From positions 1 through 33,783 of the forward strand of contig CANGNB010000005.1 of assembly GCA_947454545.1 (NCBI GenBank): a stretch of 33,783 bases of DNA, written 5' to 3'. A model generated the notes under the pieces. That model was not told where the DNA came from. It was given only the letters and a program-made list of their open reading frames with translations, and made no database searches. The stretch comes from Oligoflexaceae bacterium (GTDB taxonomy: Bacteria > Bdellovibrionota_B > Oligoflexia > Oligoflexales > Oligoflexaceae). Below, one piece after another: positions 25,401 through 32,114 of this stretch (the stretch's first letter is position 1; every line of letters begins with the position of its first letter). The position numbers were made by a program, and so were the translations under genes.

Positions 25401-25728
25401 TGAACTCTCGGATGGCTTTGATTGGGACGATCCCATGACCAATTTTGATACGCAGCAACCCAATCTTTCGCTCCAACATTCAGCCAGTGGCGACTACCTT
25501 AATATCTACTGGCTCAACCAATCCCGAATCTTTGCCCAGTCCTGGAATCTTTCGAGTCATAGCTTTGACCCCAATCATCTTGGCTACGGCTATATTCGCT
25601 CTCATCGAGTCCGTGAATTTAGTGTGGACGATACTGATTTCAATTTTTATGGAAACGCTACGATAAAAATCTTGCTTCAAGAAGATGCACCCGAGGCTCG
25701 AATTCGATGGATGCGTATTCATGAATAA
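19414..25728 (+). CDS. Giant modular surface lipoprotein with FN3-like and beta-propeller-like repeats
   Basis: A 2104-residue protein. The ATG at 19414 (after GAGAGGAG) gives MLKLLIVALAGSSLVAC, a lipoprotein signal with lipobox LVAC and lipidated C17; the track start at 19390 is rejected. Residues about 65-190 include FPPGAL, recalling ZU5-like domains. About 349-411 is a PKD/Ig-like module. Three FN3/Ig-like modules (about 426-524, 649-752, 754-855), with a recurring pattern of Cys, GC and YxCV+..D.A.N.S.W, flank another Ig-like domain (530-640). A fourth, looser copy spans 857-959. The C-terminal half (about 960-2104) holds repeats such as LYVGGHF, LLVGGAFS, LYVGGSFNQF, LISGSFTQ and FLGGTFTS, each followed by a domain that ends near WDG or WTG. 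These resemble delta-60/kelch-like propeller blades. It is probably an outer-membrane-anchored surface or adhesion protein. The next gene starts inside its stop codon region. Function unknown. Confidence 0.82.
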   Translation: MLKLLIVALAGSSLVACFDLKFKTKGQTKSLTGEVRVVKATQITEEKTVSKFNASATSSQQFQVSESGSLAGSAVTFPPGALQISTDIVLEEAATLQQTSLVSELGLAGTVTLNSATTGMIIRPTTVVQLSQPLTINMPLPTNLSAWLFGTENYVVFYKQYKESGLESGIIPSDKIEIINDLSGTTARFSGYFGAYWVVKVETPILEEKKVASTEPIVNSKNVVVIEEKGIISEAVIVQKQTLPEVQWGPVSLDFTRSTRTLTVQGSLAQAADLTTCKADFGKKQDDLNSIATEASTNLTANYVWPDITESDAVARFRCVDSSGRITLSPWSSIYRIPAKSILPLTASLTSPIYASQLTSLAPQVSGASSFSWDTISGPGLITFGSPQASTTTVSASVEGPYSLRLRLTNDDQESKDFEMKFIWDTTAPTQPSQIAFARTVSNQLQNTVTWINSTDANFQAHEVKVCTANDCLVGCRTPVTSSSSPLSLTLVDGDQVYACVRGLDLAGQASAWVSSAQSLRIDTSAPTITGLSTSLSNGYYAAGTNIPLTLSFQKAMTSPAPNGVRIPLDTSASALATYVSGNGTASWTFTYTVQAGDMSPDLNYQGSILAIDAGSTPLDALGSPLVNALPSPSGPNSLAAQKDIVILTSAPSAPSSPGFSAAQFNTRALSWSWSNGTVPYLVQNISMLCTTGDCTQGCTSPITQTAAPGTTGTTSTPVPADGTYYGCVKNRDAAGNESSTWAVTLSPAAVDTLAPTAPTTVSLAAGSHSWNASVSWYGSNDGAVATSLYEAKLCPSSCEAMQGCSSSVPFANTTSGELSAPIAGTYLACVRSLDAANNKSAWASSSSSLTLSSSDTTPPVISNPNLNLSTQADGNLTINWYAATDNITQAAYLLYSPLVQEGNCPASAESIVSIIPLELMGGTSANLSLSPGKTYCISLKVQDEASNTAYYQMSSTSHKAPLINGYDLAGSLGQSSQRKTFYHAASGTHWMFHAVPGGLRVYRSSDAQTWMLASNLSMTIKDFSITLGTVQSQDFAYLAYSDADGDIWVQRGALSANGITFETAVRMFDGTVTEPFYERPSIALDKSNDPSLWLVASSRSSTAQGKVYGLRYQRIVPDLSSSSVGTIAENETWIRDLSLTPDDAGGVFLVSNSMRLTTYYLSPVGVTNVSSDETDWKRFLNRSFRGEVYAMALVNGTLYVGGHFQFVDLSGQTIRNIAKWDGTSWQALKDGCEGTVRQMLSDTNGRIYVQGISPSEKSYLRSWNNNQWTDIPVEPMLSFDNIETQGLVTSISIDSQNRLLVGGAFSRILVPEKGYINAQGLIRWDPSNDTWTEISSPWSASQPRAIIQSMLWSSGKLYANYHQIATANEFWNQRSALICHQCNTWTLGQFQSFPAAWDGANWTLIEGPANISMQFVQLVRDTSTLYGLGYTPVTVKPQAMSSSTYTVAIPKILKLADGGVWQDLTPNSACNSELENNVAVNRFCDSGIIFAAGMWSGSFYVSAIPTRSFAQSAGSSPWPAQQAQFMRANADNTWTPAIPTGGRPILSTISTLNATGSGTLYVGGSFNQFGNTNFSGLVAMTYVNGTMTNISSLPSVANSAPSQGPNGPVNKIHIGSQDTALISGSFTQVNDVNSRYIAKYQAGTFTPLTGLTAEPQEIRLAPDGTPYAAVNNALYRWTGSSWTLLQAFVGLLSSFEVGTDNSVWVSGNLRPSSLYQSNTMPAWVYDPALNQWTGLGTVGTSGYNMAVSNSQQMALLSSSDSNPYGSNLILLLCNKIDNAWGCSSFPSVAQGISMANMSAVSLVWGSNGALYGAGLRNSDHISFVAAWTNQSGSWGWQNLGLSAAPPTYPLLQNDRADSDKIYILGQENMNAYDTTPKIKQIHWSLSSASEASIRSWPAPKPSSTNILQVSYYPQFYLRTSISSLGVFSDGSPFLGGTFTSISDFPSAYLAQGYLSKGRSGASRGISTVYDSTLGRLSLLSASPSRLRLQNFVVNNELSDGFDWDDPMTNFDTQQPNLSLQHSASGDYLNIYWLNQSRIFAQSWNLSSHSFDPNHLGYGYIRSHRVREFSVDDTDFNFYGNATIKILLQEDAPEARIRWMRIHE

Positions 25729-27064
25729 GTTTGCTAGAAAAATCCTACTTTTGATCGCTGTCTGGTTCCTTACAGGCTTTGGGACGACTCCCCTTTGTGC
25801 AGCCTCCTCGATGACATTTCGCTTTGAAACGGGCCCTTCCTGGAGCTCTATCAATCGTCTCGTCCTCAAACTTCCGCACTCCCATGAGACTGTCTTCGAT
25901 AAAAGAGTGCGCGCATCTGATCACTTTGATATCACCTTCCATCGAAGCGATATTTACCTTCTTGAAGCCTACAGAGATGATACCTTTGTCGTAAGCCAAG
26001 AAATCCTGATAATCCTCAACGAATCAGGAAAGCAGGGTGCCTTTCGTGTTGAACTGAAAGCAGCCAAAGCCAAAAAAGATATCGTATGGGCGCTAGAACT
26101 CCCCGATCAAAAGCTTATGATGCTTCAGAGTTCATTACCTAAGATCTATCTGCCCTCGGAACTTTGCCCCTGCCTTATATTCGTGCCAAGTGAGGAACGA
26201 GGTCGACCCCAAGGGGATCTATCGCGCTTGAAATGGACATGGGTGAATACTGCACTTTCCTCACTGTCCTCAGCTCATTTAGCCAAGACAGCGGTAAAGA
26301 CTCGCCCCATCGCAGTGCACCTCGATCCTTACGCGAGCGATGAGGATCAGATAGCGTTTGAACCTCGCGATAGTCGAGACATAGACCCCTCCCTGGGATC
26401 CATGCCTGATCGCCGCAAAGGAGTCAACGAGACGATCAAACTGCCCCCCCTCGTCCGCAATTCCTATCTTCAATTGAGTCTACGTCATCTGCAGGAAAGC
26501 TTTACGGTGGATCGTCAGGAACGCTATTACAGTCCACCCAGTTCCGGATTGGGTTTAGGGTTCCAAGGGGCCTACTACCTGCGCCCCTTGATACAGATCA
26601 TGGCTGCCCTCGATACTCACGCAACAGAAACGAGCTATGAACAGCCGGGGGACGATGCCCCAGCCGCATACCAACGACGCATGAGAGGCGTCCTCTCCCC
26701 TCGCTTAGATGTTATAAATCAAGAAGCTCGCCGCGATGGAATGAGTCTTTATGTGGGGCCTGCCCTCGGCCTTCTTCAAATCCCACTCGCAAACAATGAG
26801 CAAAAGCTCACAGATTTTGGCATGAGCTGTGAATGGGTATGGATCGATGGTGGTCTATCCTTGGGGCTCCAACTTTTCACGAGCAAGAGTCATGATGAGA
26901 GTGTGAGCTGGGTGAGTCCTTGGAAGATCGGGAATCTCAACCCTTTTGTCAGCTTGTACCGTCGTCACACTGAGGCTAAGGACGAAGTCAATCTCAGCAG
27001 CTTTGACGAAAAGGGTGTGCGCTTGGGCATAGGTTGGGAATTGTCCCCTGCGACCAAAAAATAG
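25721..27064 (+). CDS. Exported protein coupled to the giant lipoprotein, unknown function
   Basis: A 447-residue protein with a Sec signal peptide (MNKFARKILLLIAVWFLTGFGTTPLCA). The ATG at 21 in frame order (25721) overlaps the preceding stop as ATGAATAA, so translation is coupled to the giant lipoprotein; the track start at 25685 is less likely. Residues about 25-120 look like a beta-rich domain (SMTFRFETGPSWSSINRLVLKLP). A middle low-complexity part carries RDSRDIDPSLGSMPDRRKG. The last ~180 residues have glycine-rich alternating strands (SLYVGPALGLL, DGGLSLGLQLF, GVRLGIGWEL) that could be a small outer-membrane barrel, though it does not end in an aromatic residue. I recognise no family. 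The arrangement suggests a membrane partner or assembly factor for the giant lipoprotein, which is inference. Confidence 0.7.
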   Translation: MNKFARKILLLIAVWFLTGFGTTPLCAASSMTFRFETGPSWSSINRLVLKLPHSHETVFDKRVRASDHFDITFHRSDIYLLEAYRDDTFVVSQEILIILNESGKQGAFRVELKAAKAKKDIVWALELPDQKLMMLQSSLPKIYLPSELCPCLIFVPSEERGRPQGDLSRLKWTWVNTALSSLSSAHLAKTAVKTRPIAVHLDPYASDEDQIAFEPRDSRDIDPSLGSMPDRRKGVNETIKLPPLVRNSYLQLSLRHLQESFTVDRQERYYSPPSSGLGLGFQGAYYLRPLIQIMAALDTHATETSYEQPGDDAPAAYQRRMRGVLSPRLDVINQEARRDGMSLYVGPALGLLQIPLANNEQKLTDFGMSCEWVWIDGGLSLGLQLFTSKSHDESVSWVSPWKIGNLNPFVSLYRRHTEAKDEVNLSSFDEKGVRLGIGWELSPATKK

Positions 27065-27066
27065 GC

Positions 27067-28047
27067 TCAGGCTTCTTTTTTATCCTTTTCCTTGGACAGA
27101 TAAAAAGCCTCTATACTTTTGACCAGATTATAGATCAGAGTATTGGCCACGGCTGGCAAGCCTTTTTCCTTGGCAACTGCTACGACAGCTCCATTCAAAA
27201 AGTCGACTTCCGTAACCCTCTTATTGATACGATCCTGCTGCATGGACGAGACATGCTCAGAGGAGTAAGGAATCAGCTGCTTGATCAAGACCTCGGTGTA
27301 TTCCTCTGGAGTCGACCATGGCACTGCATATCCCAGGGCTTTGATGACTGCAAAAATTTCTACGACAAGACTCGCGATCAGCTCTTGGCTGTAGCTCGTT
27401 CGAACGAGTTCACCATTTTTTGAGCTCATAATAAAAGACAGAGGATTGGTCGTGCAGTTGTAAAGCATTTTGCTCCAAATCAGCGAGCCGATGTCAGAGG
27501 AGTACTCGCAAGGCACTCCTCCGGCCTGAATGCCCTGACACAGCTTTTCAACCGTGGGATCGACAGTACGATGCGTGATATTTCCGAACGCACTTGGCCC
27601 ACCCACTGCGGTAATGTCGGCACAATGGAGCTTGGGTCGATTGATTCCAAGATGAATGAAAGCATTAAAAAGATTTTGGTCTGCGATTTTACCTTTAAAA
27701 AGACGATTGATGCCCCAACCATTTTGCAAAAGCACAACCTTTGCTTCTGGATTGGCATCGTAAACCTGCATAAATTCTTTCACCAGAGATTCGATCTCCG
27801 TGAGTTTTGTACAGAGTACAATAACATCAAATTTTTCGCGCAGTACGAGTTCTATGGAGTTCAGAACTTTAAACTTGGTCGATTCAACCTTTTTCTTGCC
27901 CAGCACACCCGTAATGTGGATCCCTTCGAGCATAAGGTTGAGAGCTGTGCTCGCACGTGCGTAAAAGCTTACGTCGAATCCTGCAGAAATCAACGATGCT
28001 GAAAAGGCTAGACCGACCGCACCAGCGCCATAGAACAAGACTCTCAT
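27067..28047 (-). CDS. panE: Ketopantoate reductase-like (ApbA/PanE family) oxidoreductase
   Basis: NADPH-dependent reductase of the ApbA/PanE family. The true PanE reduces 2-dehydropantoate to pantoate in pantothenate and CoA synthesis. The 326-residue protein has the Rossmann motif FYGAGAVGLAFSASL at the N-terminus, LCTKLTE, LLQNGWG and the C-terminal catalytic-lysine segment WSKMLYNCTTNPLSFI. The track start at 28065 has a poor RBS, while AAGGGGAAGG stands right before the ATG at 28047, so 28047 is used. Convergent with the preceding gene with a gap of only 2 bp and no obvious terminator between. It follows the histidine kinase gene on the same strand after about 130 bp. Family members also act on other 2-oxoacids, so the symbol is a best guess. 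Confidence 0.8.
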   Translation of the reverse strand: MRVLFYGAGAVGLAFSASLISAGFDVSFYARASTALNLMLEGIHITGVLGKKKVESTKFKVLNSIELVLREKFDVIVLCTKLTEIESLVKEFMQVYDANPEAKVVLLQNGWGINRLFKGKIADQNLFNAFIHLGINRPKLHCADITAVGGPSAFGNITHRTVDPTVEKLCQGIQAGGVPCEYSSDIGSLIWSKMLYNCTTNPLSFIMSSKNGELVRTSYSQELIASLVVEIFAVIKALGYAVPWSTPEEYTEVLIKQLIPYSSEHVSSMQQDRINKRVTEVDFLNGAVVAVAKEKGLPAVANTLIYNLVKSIEAFYLSKEKDKKEA

Positions 28048-28085
28048 GACCTTCCCCTTCTGCATGTTCGCTCAGCATTCTACTC

Positions 28086-28110
28086 CTGCCCTGAGATCTT
28101 CAGAGGGCAG
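28086..28110 (-). other. Stem-loop between the histidine kinase and panE
   Basis: CTGCCCT-N11-AGGGCAG is a 7-bp perfect inverted repeat in the 129-bp gap between two same-strand genes. There is no T-run on either side. It may be a partial terminator or an mRNA-stability element. Confidence 0.3.
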
Positions 28111-28176
28111 CCTACGAGACTTTCATGATACGATTCCCTGAGCCACTGGGTCAACTTCGTTATAGGCAAGGGCACA

Positions 28177-30132
28177 TCAAGCCGCAAGGACATGATCGCG
28201 TGGAATAAAGACTTCCAGTACCCAATCAGCAAAACCATTCGCGTGGACTTTTTCCAACCGAAGTTCAACGCGGCCACCGATCGATAGTATGCTCTCTCGC
28301 ACAGCATCCATGCCCACGCCCCTTCCCGAAACCTGCGTGAGGGTGGCAGCCGTACTAAATCCTGGCAAAAAGATCGCATTGGCTATCGTTTTTGGATCAT
28401 TCACTTCAGGCGAGAGCAATCCGAGATTAACCGCTTTATCCTTGATGCGATTGAGGTTCAAACCTCTGCCATCATCTCCGATCGAGACCATCCAGTGATC
28501 CCCTTCAGGTTTGGAAATAAAGGCGATCGAGCCGATTTCATCTTTGCCTGAAGCAACTCGCTCCTGCGCATTTTCAAGACCATGATCCAAAGCATTTCGT
28601 AAGACGTGGACCAGCATTTTTTCAAAGACTGCCTCAGCTCTTTCCGTAAGACGAACATCTTCACCTGCACGCAGGAGGCGTGGAGAAGGTTTACCCAGAT
28701 CTGCAGCAATCTTTTTCACATCCTCCTCGCAACCTTCGACCAAATTAAAGAGAGAGGGGAGAAGGCTAAGAAGGAAAGCTCTTTCTTTGCCTTCTTTCAA
28801 AGCGCGATTGATATCGTCGGCTTTTTGTTTGCTGGAATCGCCGCGGAAGCGTTCGTTTACGATGATATCGATACTTTTGAGAATGGCGATAGCTTTTTGG
28901 ATATGGGTCAGAGCCTTTTGCTTGTCTTCTCGGTTCACATTTTCTTCGGCTTCATGGATCGCTGTTGCTAGGGTCATAAAGCCGAGAGTTCTTGCAGCAC
29001 CTTTACCTGTGTGCAGGTCGATATAGGCATCGCGTTTATTGGCGATGAGATCACCTTCCACCTTGTTCAAGGCATCATTCAGATAGTGAAAGCAGGCTTT
29101 GGTGAAAGAGAGGAGCTTTTGAGGATGCGTTTTATGGACTGTGAGAATGAGCTGATCGGTTTCAGCTCGTTCTTGGAGGCGAGAAATCTCTTCGATATCG
29201 ACGGCTTCAAGCTGAAGGCGCGAGACAACACCACCCTCGACGATGGGACTCCAGGTCACATTGTGCAGCTTACCCTGAAAGCGAGTTTGATGAGGAAGGA
29301 GTGCACCATTCATTTCATAATTGAGTTCATCCTCGTCCAATATGGCTTCGACGGCTGACAGCAAACTCGCCCGCTGGTCTTCATGAAACATCGTACAGAT
29401 ATCGTGTGCGTTCGACGCCGAAGCATTCAACTCTCGAAAAGCGGCTGAAGCAGCAATGATCGAATCCATTGAAAAAATCACCACCAGGTTTGGTGTTGAT
29501 GACAGGATAGAACGAATGTTGTTGTTGGAGGCCTCGGCCTCTTTGCGGAGAGTTTCAGCACGATCTTTTTCCTGAAGAATAACCTGCTGGTATTCCCCAG
29601 CGTTCTTATCAAAGAGAAAGATGATAAAAAAGGTGAGACTGATGGCAAAGAGTTCAATGATCAAGGAATATCCCGCCAGATCTGTCTTGGGTTGAGTGAA
29701 GAAAAAGTAGAAAAGTATCCCAAGCTCGATCACGAGCAGGGCTTTCGCTTTCTTCACCCCAAACGAATACATAATCCCAGCAATAAAAAGTGGGAAGGTT
29801 GCGATAAATGCTGAGGCCAAATAACCTGTTTCCGCAACAACCGCATACATAATATAAACAGAAGTGAGTAGTCGAATCAGTGAACCTAAGGAGATCGGTT
29901 TCGCCTTATCTTTGAGCACTCCGTAGAGGGAGAAGATCGTTCCCAAAAAAGTCGCTGTGGCACCCAGAGCCGGGATCACAAAGAAGTTTTTTGAGCTCGC
30001 CACGCTTGAGAAAAAGTAAAGCGCTATGGCTGTTACTGCCTGGCCCAGAATCCCCAGCGATCCATTGAGCGCGATCGCATTAAATTCCTTTTGCTTTTCG
30101 GCACTTAGAGAAGCTTTCAGCGAGTTCAGCAT
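28177..30132 (-). CDS. Membrane-bound CheA-like histidine kinase with HPt and ATPase domains
   Basis: A 651-residue sensor kinase. Six hydrophobic helices occupy about residues 23-174. A short coiled coil (180-203) and a PAS-like region (about 205-312, STPNLVVIFSMDSIIAAS) follow, then an HPt-like domain with the probable phospho-histidine in YIDLHTGKGAARTLGF (H374). The ATP-binding domain shows the CheA-style N box HVLRNALDHGLE (509-520), G1 GDDGRGL (552-558) and G2 SGRGVGMDAV (602-611). The C-terminus stops right after the ATPase domain. There is no CheW-like domain and no clear P3 dimerisation helix pair. It therefore probably signals to a separate response regulator, and none is encoded here. 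ATG 30132 follows a perfect GAGGAGG. The ligand sensed by the membrane part is unknown. Confidence 0.88.
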   Translation of the reverse strand: MLNSLKASLSAEKQKEFNAIALNGSLGILGQAVTAIALYFFSSVASSKNFFVIPALGATATFLGTIFSLYGVLKDKAKPISLGSLIRLLTSVYIMYAVVAETGYLASAFIATFPLFIAGIMYSFGVKKAKALLVIELGILFYFFFTQPKTDLAGYSLIIELFAISLTFFIIFLFDKNAGEYQQVILQEKDRAETLRKEAEASNNNIRSILSSTPNLVVIFSMDSIIAASAAFRELNASASNAHDICTMFHEDQRASLLSAVEAILDEDELNYEMNGALLPHQTRFQGKLHNVTWSPIVEGGVVSRLQLEAVDIEEISRLQERAETDQLILTVHKTHPQKLLSFTKACFHYLNDALNKVEGDLIANKRDAYIDLHTGKGAARTLGFMTLATAIHEAEENVNREDKQKALTHIQKAIAILKSIDIIVNERFRGDSSKQKADDINRALKEGKERAFLLSLLPSLFNLVEGCEEDVKKIAADLGKPSPRLLRAGEDVRLTERAEAVFEKMLVHVLRNALDHGLENAQERVASGKDEIGSIAFISKPEGDHWMVSIGDDGRGLNLNRIKDKAVNLGLLSPEVNDPKTIANAIFLPGFSTAATLTQVSGRGVGMDAVRESILSIGGRVELRLEKVHANGFADWVLEVFIPRDHVLAA

Positions 30133-30200
30133 GGATCCTCCTCAAAACACATCATGTATTCTCAAGTCTCGGCGCACAAAGCCAAGAACTGAGCAAGCCT

Positions 30201-30230
30201 TTGACAATCTTGGCGACAGCTGTCGAATTT
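30201..30230 (+). promoter_or_regulatory. Candidate promoter with a palindromic operator in the spacer
   Basis: TTGACA (30201-30206) is followed by the perfect 12-bp palindrome CGACAGCTGTCG (30214-30225) and GAATTT (30225-30230) at an 18-base spacing. The -10 is poor, but a palindrome between the hexamers is the classic place for a repressor. It lies between the divergent kinase and lipoprotein genes, about 140 bp before the latter. Confidence 0.35.
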
Positions 30231-30370
30231 GGCAAAACACCAGTCGACTTCCCGTCACCCAACGTATAAAAACTCCTTTCATTATATCCTTACTCAAGAT
30301 ATTTCTCAGCATATCGCCTTGGCCCAATTCATGTAAAAGCGAGAGCGTGGTTTCAGTCGTGGAGGTTGCT

Positions 30371-31036
30371 ATGTTTCCAGTGAAGTTTGTTTCTGTAGGG
30401 TTGAGTATTGCAAGTGCTCTAGCTCTGGGTTTTGCCTGCAGGAGTGATCAAAAACCAAGCGCGAGCTCGCAGGTTGCCAGTGAATTCAGCACCAACTCGG
30501 ATCTTTCCGTAAGATCGGGAGAACATTGCAATCAAGCTTTGATCCGCCTGGATCCACCCTCAATAGGTCCGGATGGAAGCACCATCCTCAGCTGGAACCT
30601 GCCGGGCTATCAATCGGTACGCAACGAACAGGGTCTGTTCTTTGAAGAGCGTGGCCCCAATGGCAGTATCATCATCCGGGGTGGTCCCAGCCGCGTTCTG
30701 CGCCTCTTGGCCAAACCCATCGGCAACGGTCCTGAGTCGATCTTTGAAATACCGCTTCGTGTGGAAGCCGTCGGGGGCGAACCTCGGATTCTGAGCTTTT
30801 ACAGCACCAAAGCTGTCGTCGGCGTCAACGAAGCCACTCAGCTGCGTTGGATCGTGAGTGGTTGCTCTTCGATCGAAGTCCGTGGTCCAGGTGGTTGGAC
30901 ACATGGGGCCCCTTGTCGCCCCTTTGAGGACAGCATAGGCGTTGCGATTCCTGAGACGGGGACCTATGTCCTCACTCTCAAAGATGCCTTCAACTCGCCA
31001 CTCGGAAGTCAGATCTATCGCCTCGAGGTGCGCTAA
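30371..31036 (+). CDS. Probable lipoprotein with Ig-like domains, unknown function
   Basis: A 221-residue exported protein. The track ORF starts at 30026, inside the kinase gene, but GGAGG stands before the ATG at 30371 and gives a signal peptide (MFPVKFVSVGLSIASALALGFAC). The cysteine after LGFA may be lipidated, although the lipobox is not canonical. The mature part has two beta-rich, Ig-like repeats, each with a paired pattern: LIRLDPPSIGPDGSTILSW... and STKAVVGVNEATQLRWIVSGCSSIEVRGPG, ending in TYVLTLKDAFNSPLGSQIYRLEV. The phrases TILSWNLPGYQSVR and TQLRWIVSGCSSIEV look like two copies of the same module. No catalytic motif is seen. It diverges from the histidine kinase. It may be a sensor or surface accessory protein; that is a guess. 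Confidence 0.72.
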   Translation: MFPVKFVSVGLSIASALALGFACRSDQKPSASSQVASEFSTNSDLSVRSGEHCNQALIRLDPPSIGPDGSTILSWNLPGYQSVRNEQGLFFEERGPNGSIIIRGGPSRVLRLLAKPIGNGPESIFEIPLRVEAVGGEPRILSFYSTKAVVGVNEATQLRWIVSGCSSIEVRGPGGWTHGAPCRPFEDSIGVAIPETGTYVLTLKDAFNSPLGSQIYRLEVR

Positions 31037-31073
31037 GCCTCTTTTCCTGAAGGCTCGGTAGCCAAAAATCAGT

Positions 31074-31095
31074 TCAGCCTGAGCAGTCAGGCTGA
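31074..31095. terminator. Perfect 9-bp hairpin after the lipoprotein gene
   Basis: TCAGCCTGA-GCAG-TCAGGCTGA lies 38 bp after the stop codon. On the plus strand no T-run follows, whereas on the minus strand it is followed by TTTTT a few bases away. It may be a Rho-assisted end or a bidirectional terminator. Confidence 0.45.
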
Positions 31096-31244
31096 GAGCC
31101 TCCTATTTCCCCATAGTCTCGGACCTTTACACAGTTCTTATCCCCTTTTCTAGGATATGTGCGCCCACCGAGTTCAGCTCCTATCAGGGCACAAGCATTG
31201 GATATTTTGCAAAGCCTCCCAAATCATGTCATTTAGACATTGCC

Positions 31245-31257
31245 TTTGTGACACAAA
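31245..31257. promoter_or_regulatory. TTTGTGACACAAA palindrome, candidate operator
   Basis: A perfect 13-bp palindrome with a central A, flanked by two TTAGACA copies, about 115 bp before the HTH regulator start. A dimeric repressor or activator, possibly the regulator itself, would suit this layout. Confidence 0.4.
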
Positions 31258-31370
31258 TACGTTAGACAGCAAAAGCCTAAAGTGTTAGGTCGAACTGCGT
31301 AGGCTGATAAGAGTCCTTAGGACGTTCGCATACGCACGAGAACCTTGAGTAACTTCGTTGAGGTCAGACG

Positions 31371-32114
31371 ATGGGTGAGCTTCTCAAAGAACTACAGGAA
31401 CTGATTGAGGCATGGTTAGGTTCGCGCAAGTATGCGAATCTTTCGGTCCTGGCAAGGATTTCAGGAGTCTCTTACCCGACACTTCGCCGCATTGTCCAAG
31501 GCGAGATGACGCCAGCTCTGCAAACCGTCTTGCAACTCGCTCCGGTCCTCCAAGAGCAGTCTCAGGCCCAAAGCTTTGTTGCTAGACATTTTCCTGAAGT
31601 TGCCAAACTCTACCGACTCACCGATCGCCAGGGCTATGCTTTGCTCAATGCCAATGAAGTGTTTCAGTCGATGAGCAAAGAAGAGTTTCTGGTCTTCTCT
31701 ATGGCAGCACAGAAACGTGGCATCAGCCGCAATCGCCTCGCCCAGCGTTTAGGGGAAGGCGCCGAGGATGCTATCCAGCGTCTCTTGGATGCTGAACTTA
31801 TCATCGAACCTATTCCAGGACGCCTTCAAACCAAAGATGAAAACGTCTTGATCGCAGGCCTTGACAACACCCTTCATCGCATCAAACTTGCCGTCGATGC
31901 TTTTGATCGGCAACGCGAGCAGGAATATGGCAGCTACTACGGTCTGTTTAGCAATGGACTCAACGATGAAGGTATCAAAGCCGCTCATCGCGTCTTGCGT
32001 GAGGCCGAAAGTAAACTCATGTCCATTTTTCAAGATGAGGGTCTTCAGGGCCCCAAAATTCTTTATCATGCTATGATTTCAAGCTTTATAGATGCAAAAG
32101 GGGAAGTACCATGA
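31371..32114 (+). CDS. HTH-type transcriptional regulator, family uncertain
   Basis: A 247-residue cytoplasmic protein with an N-terminal helix-turn-helix (about 22-60, LSVLARISGVSYPTLRRIVQGEMTPALQTVLQLAPVL) of Cro/XRE-like layout. A second helical part has another possible DNA-binding unit (about 110-145, SRNRLAQRLGEGAEDAIQRLLDAELIIEP), resembling a winged helix. The C-terminal third is a long helical region that could bind a ligand or partner. It recalls regulators with an N-terminal HTH and a TPR- or DUF-type C-terminus such as TIGR02147, but I cannot confirm this. ATG 31371 follows GAGG at 7 bases. Its stop codon overlaps the start of the next gene (ATGA), so regulator and secreted protein are translated together. 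The palindromic leader upstream suggests autoregulation. Confidence 0.75.
   Translation: MGELLKELQELIEAWLGSRKYANLSVLARISGVSYPTLRRIVQGEMTPALQTVLQLAPVLQEQSQAQSFVARHFPEVAKLYRLTDRQGYALLNANEVFQSMSKEEFLVFSMAAQKRGISRNRLAQRLGEGAEDAIQRLLDAELIIEPIPGRLQTKDENVLIAGLDNTLHRIKLAVDAFDRQREQEYGSYYGLFSNGLNDEGIKAAHRVLREAESKLMSIFQDEGLQGPKILYHAMISSFIDAKGEVP

Larger units (their letters stand above)
31037..31370. other. Intergenic leader with many inverted repeats before the HTH gene
   Basis: This 334-bp gap holds TCAGCCTGA-GCAG-TCAGGCTGA (31074-31095), a perfect 9-bp stem after the lipoprotein gene that could end transcripts. Closer to the HTH gene are TTTGTG-A-CACAAA (31245-31257), TTAGACA twice (31233-31239 and 31262-31268, starts 29 bp apart), CCTAA-AGTG-TTAGG (31276-31289) and GTCCT-T-AGGAC (31313-31323). 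No gene is seen. The cluster looks like an operator region for autoregulation. Confidence 0.5.
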
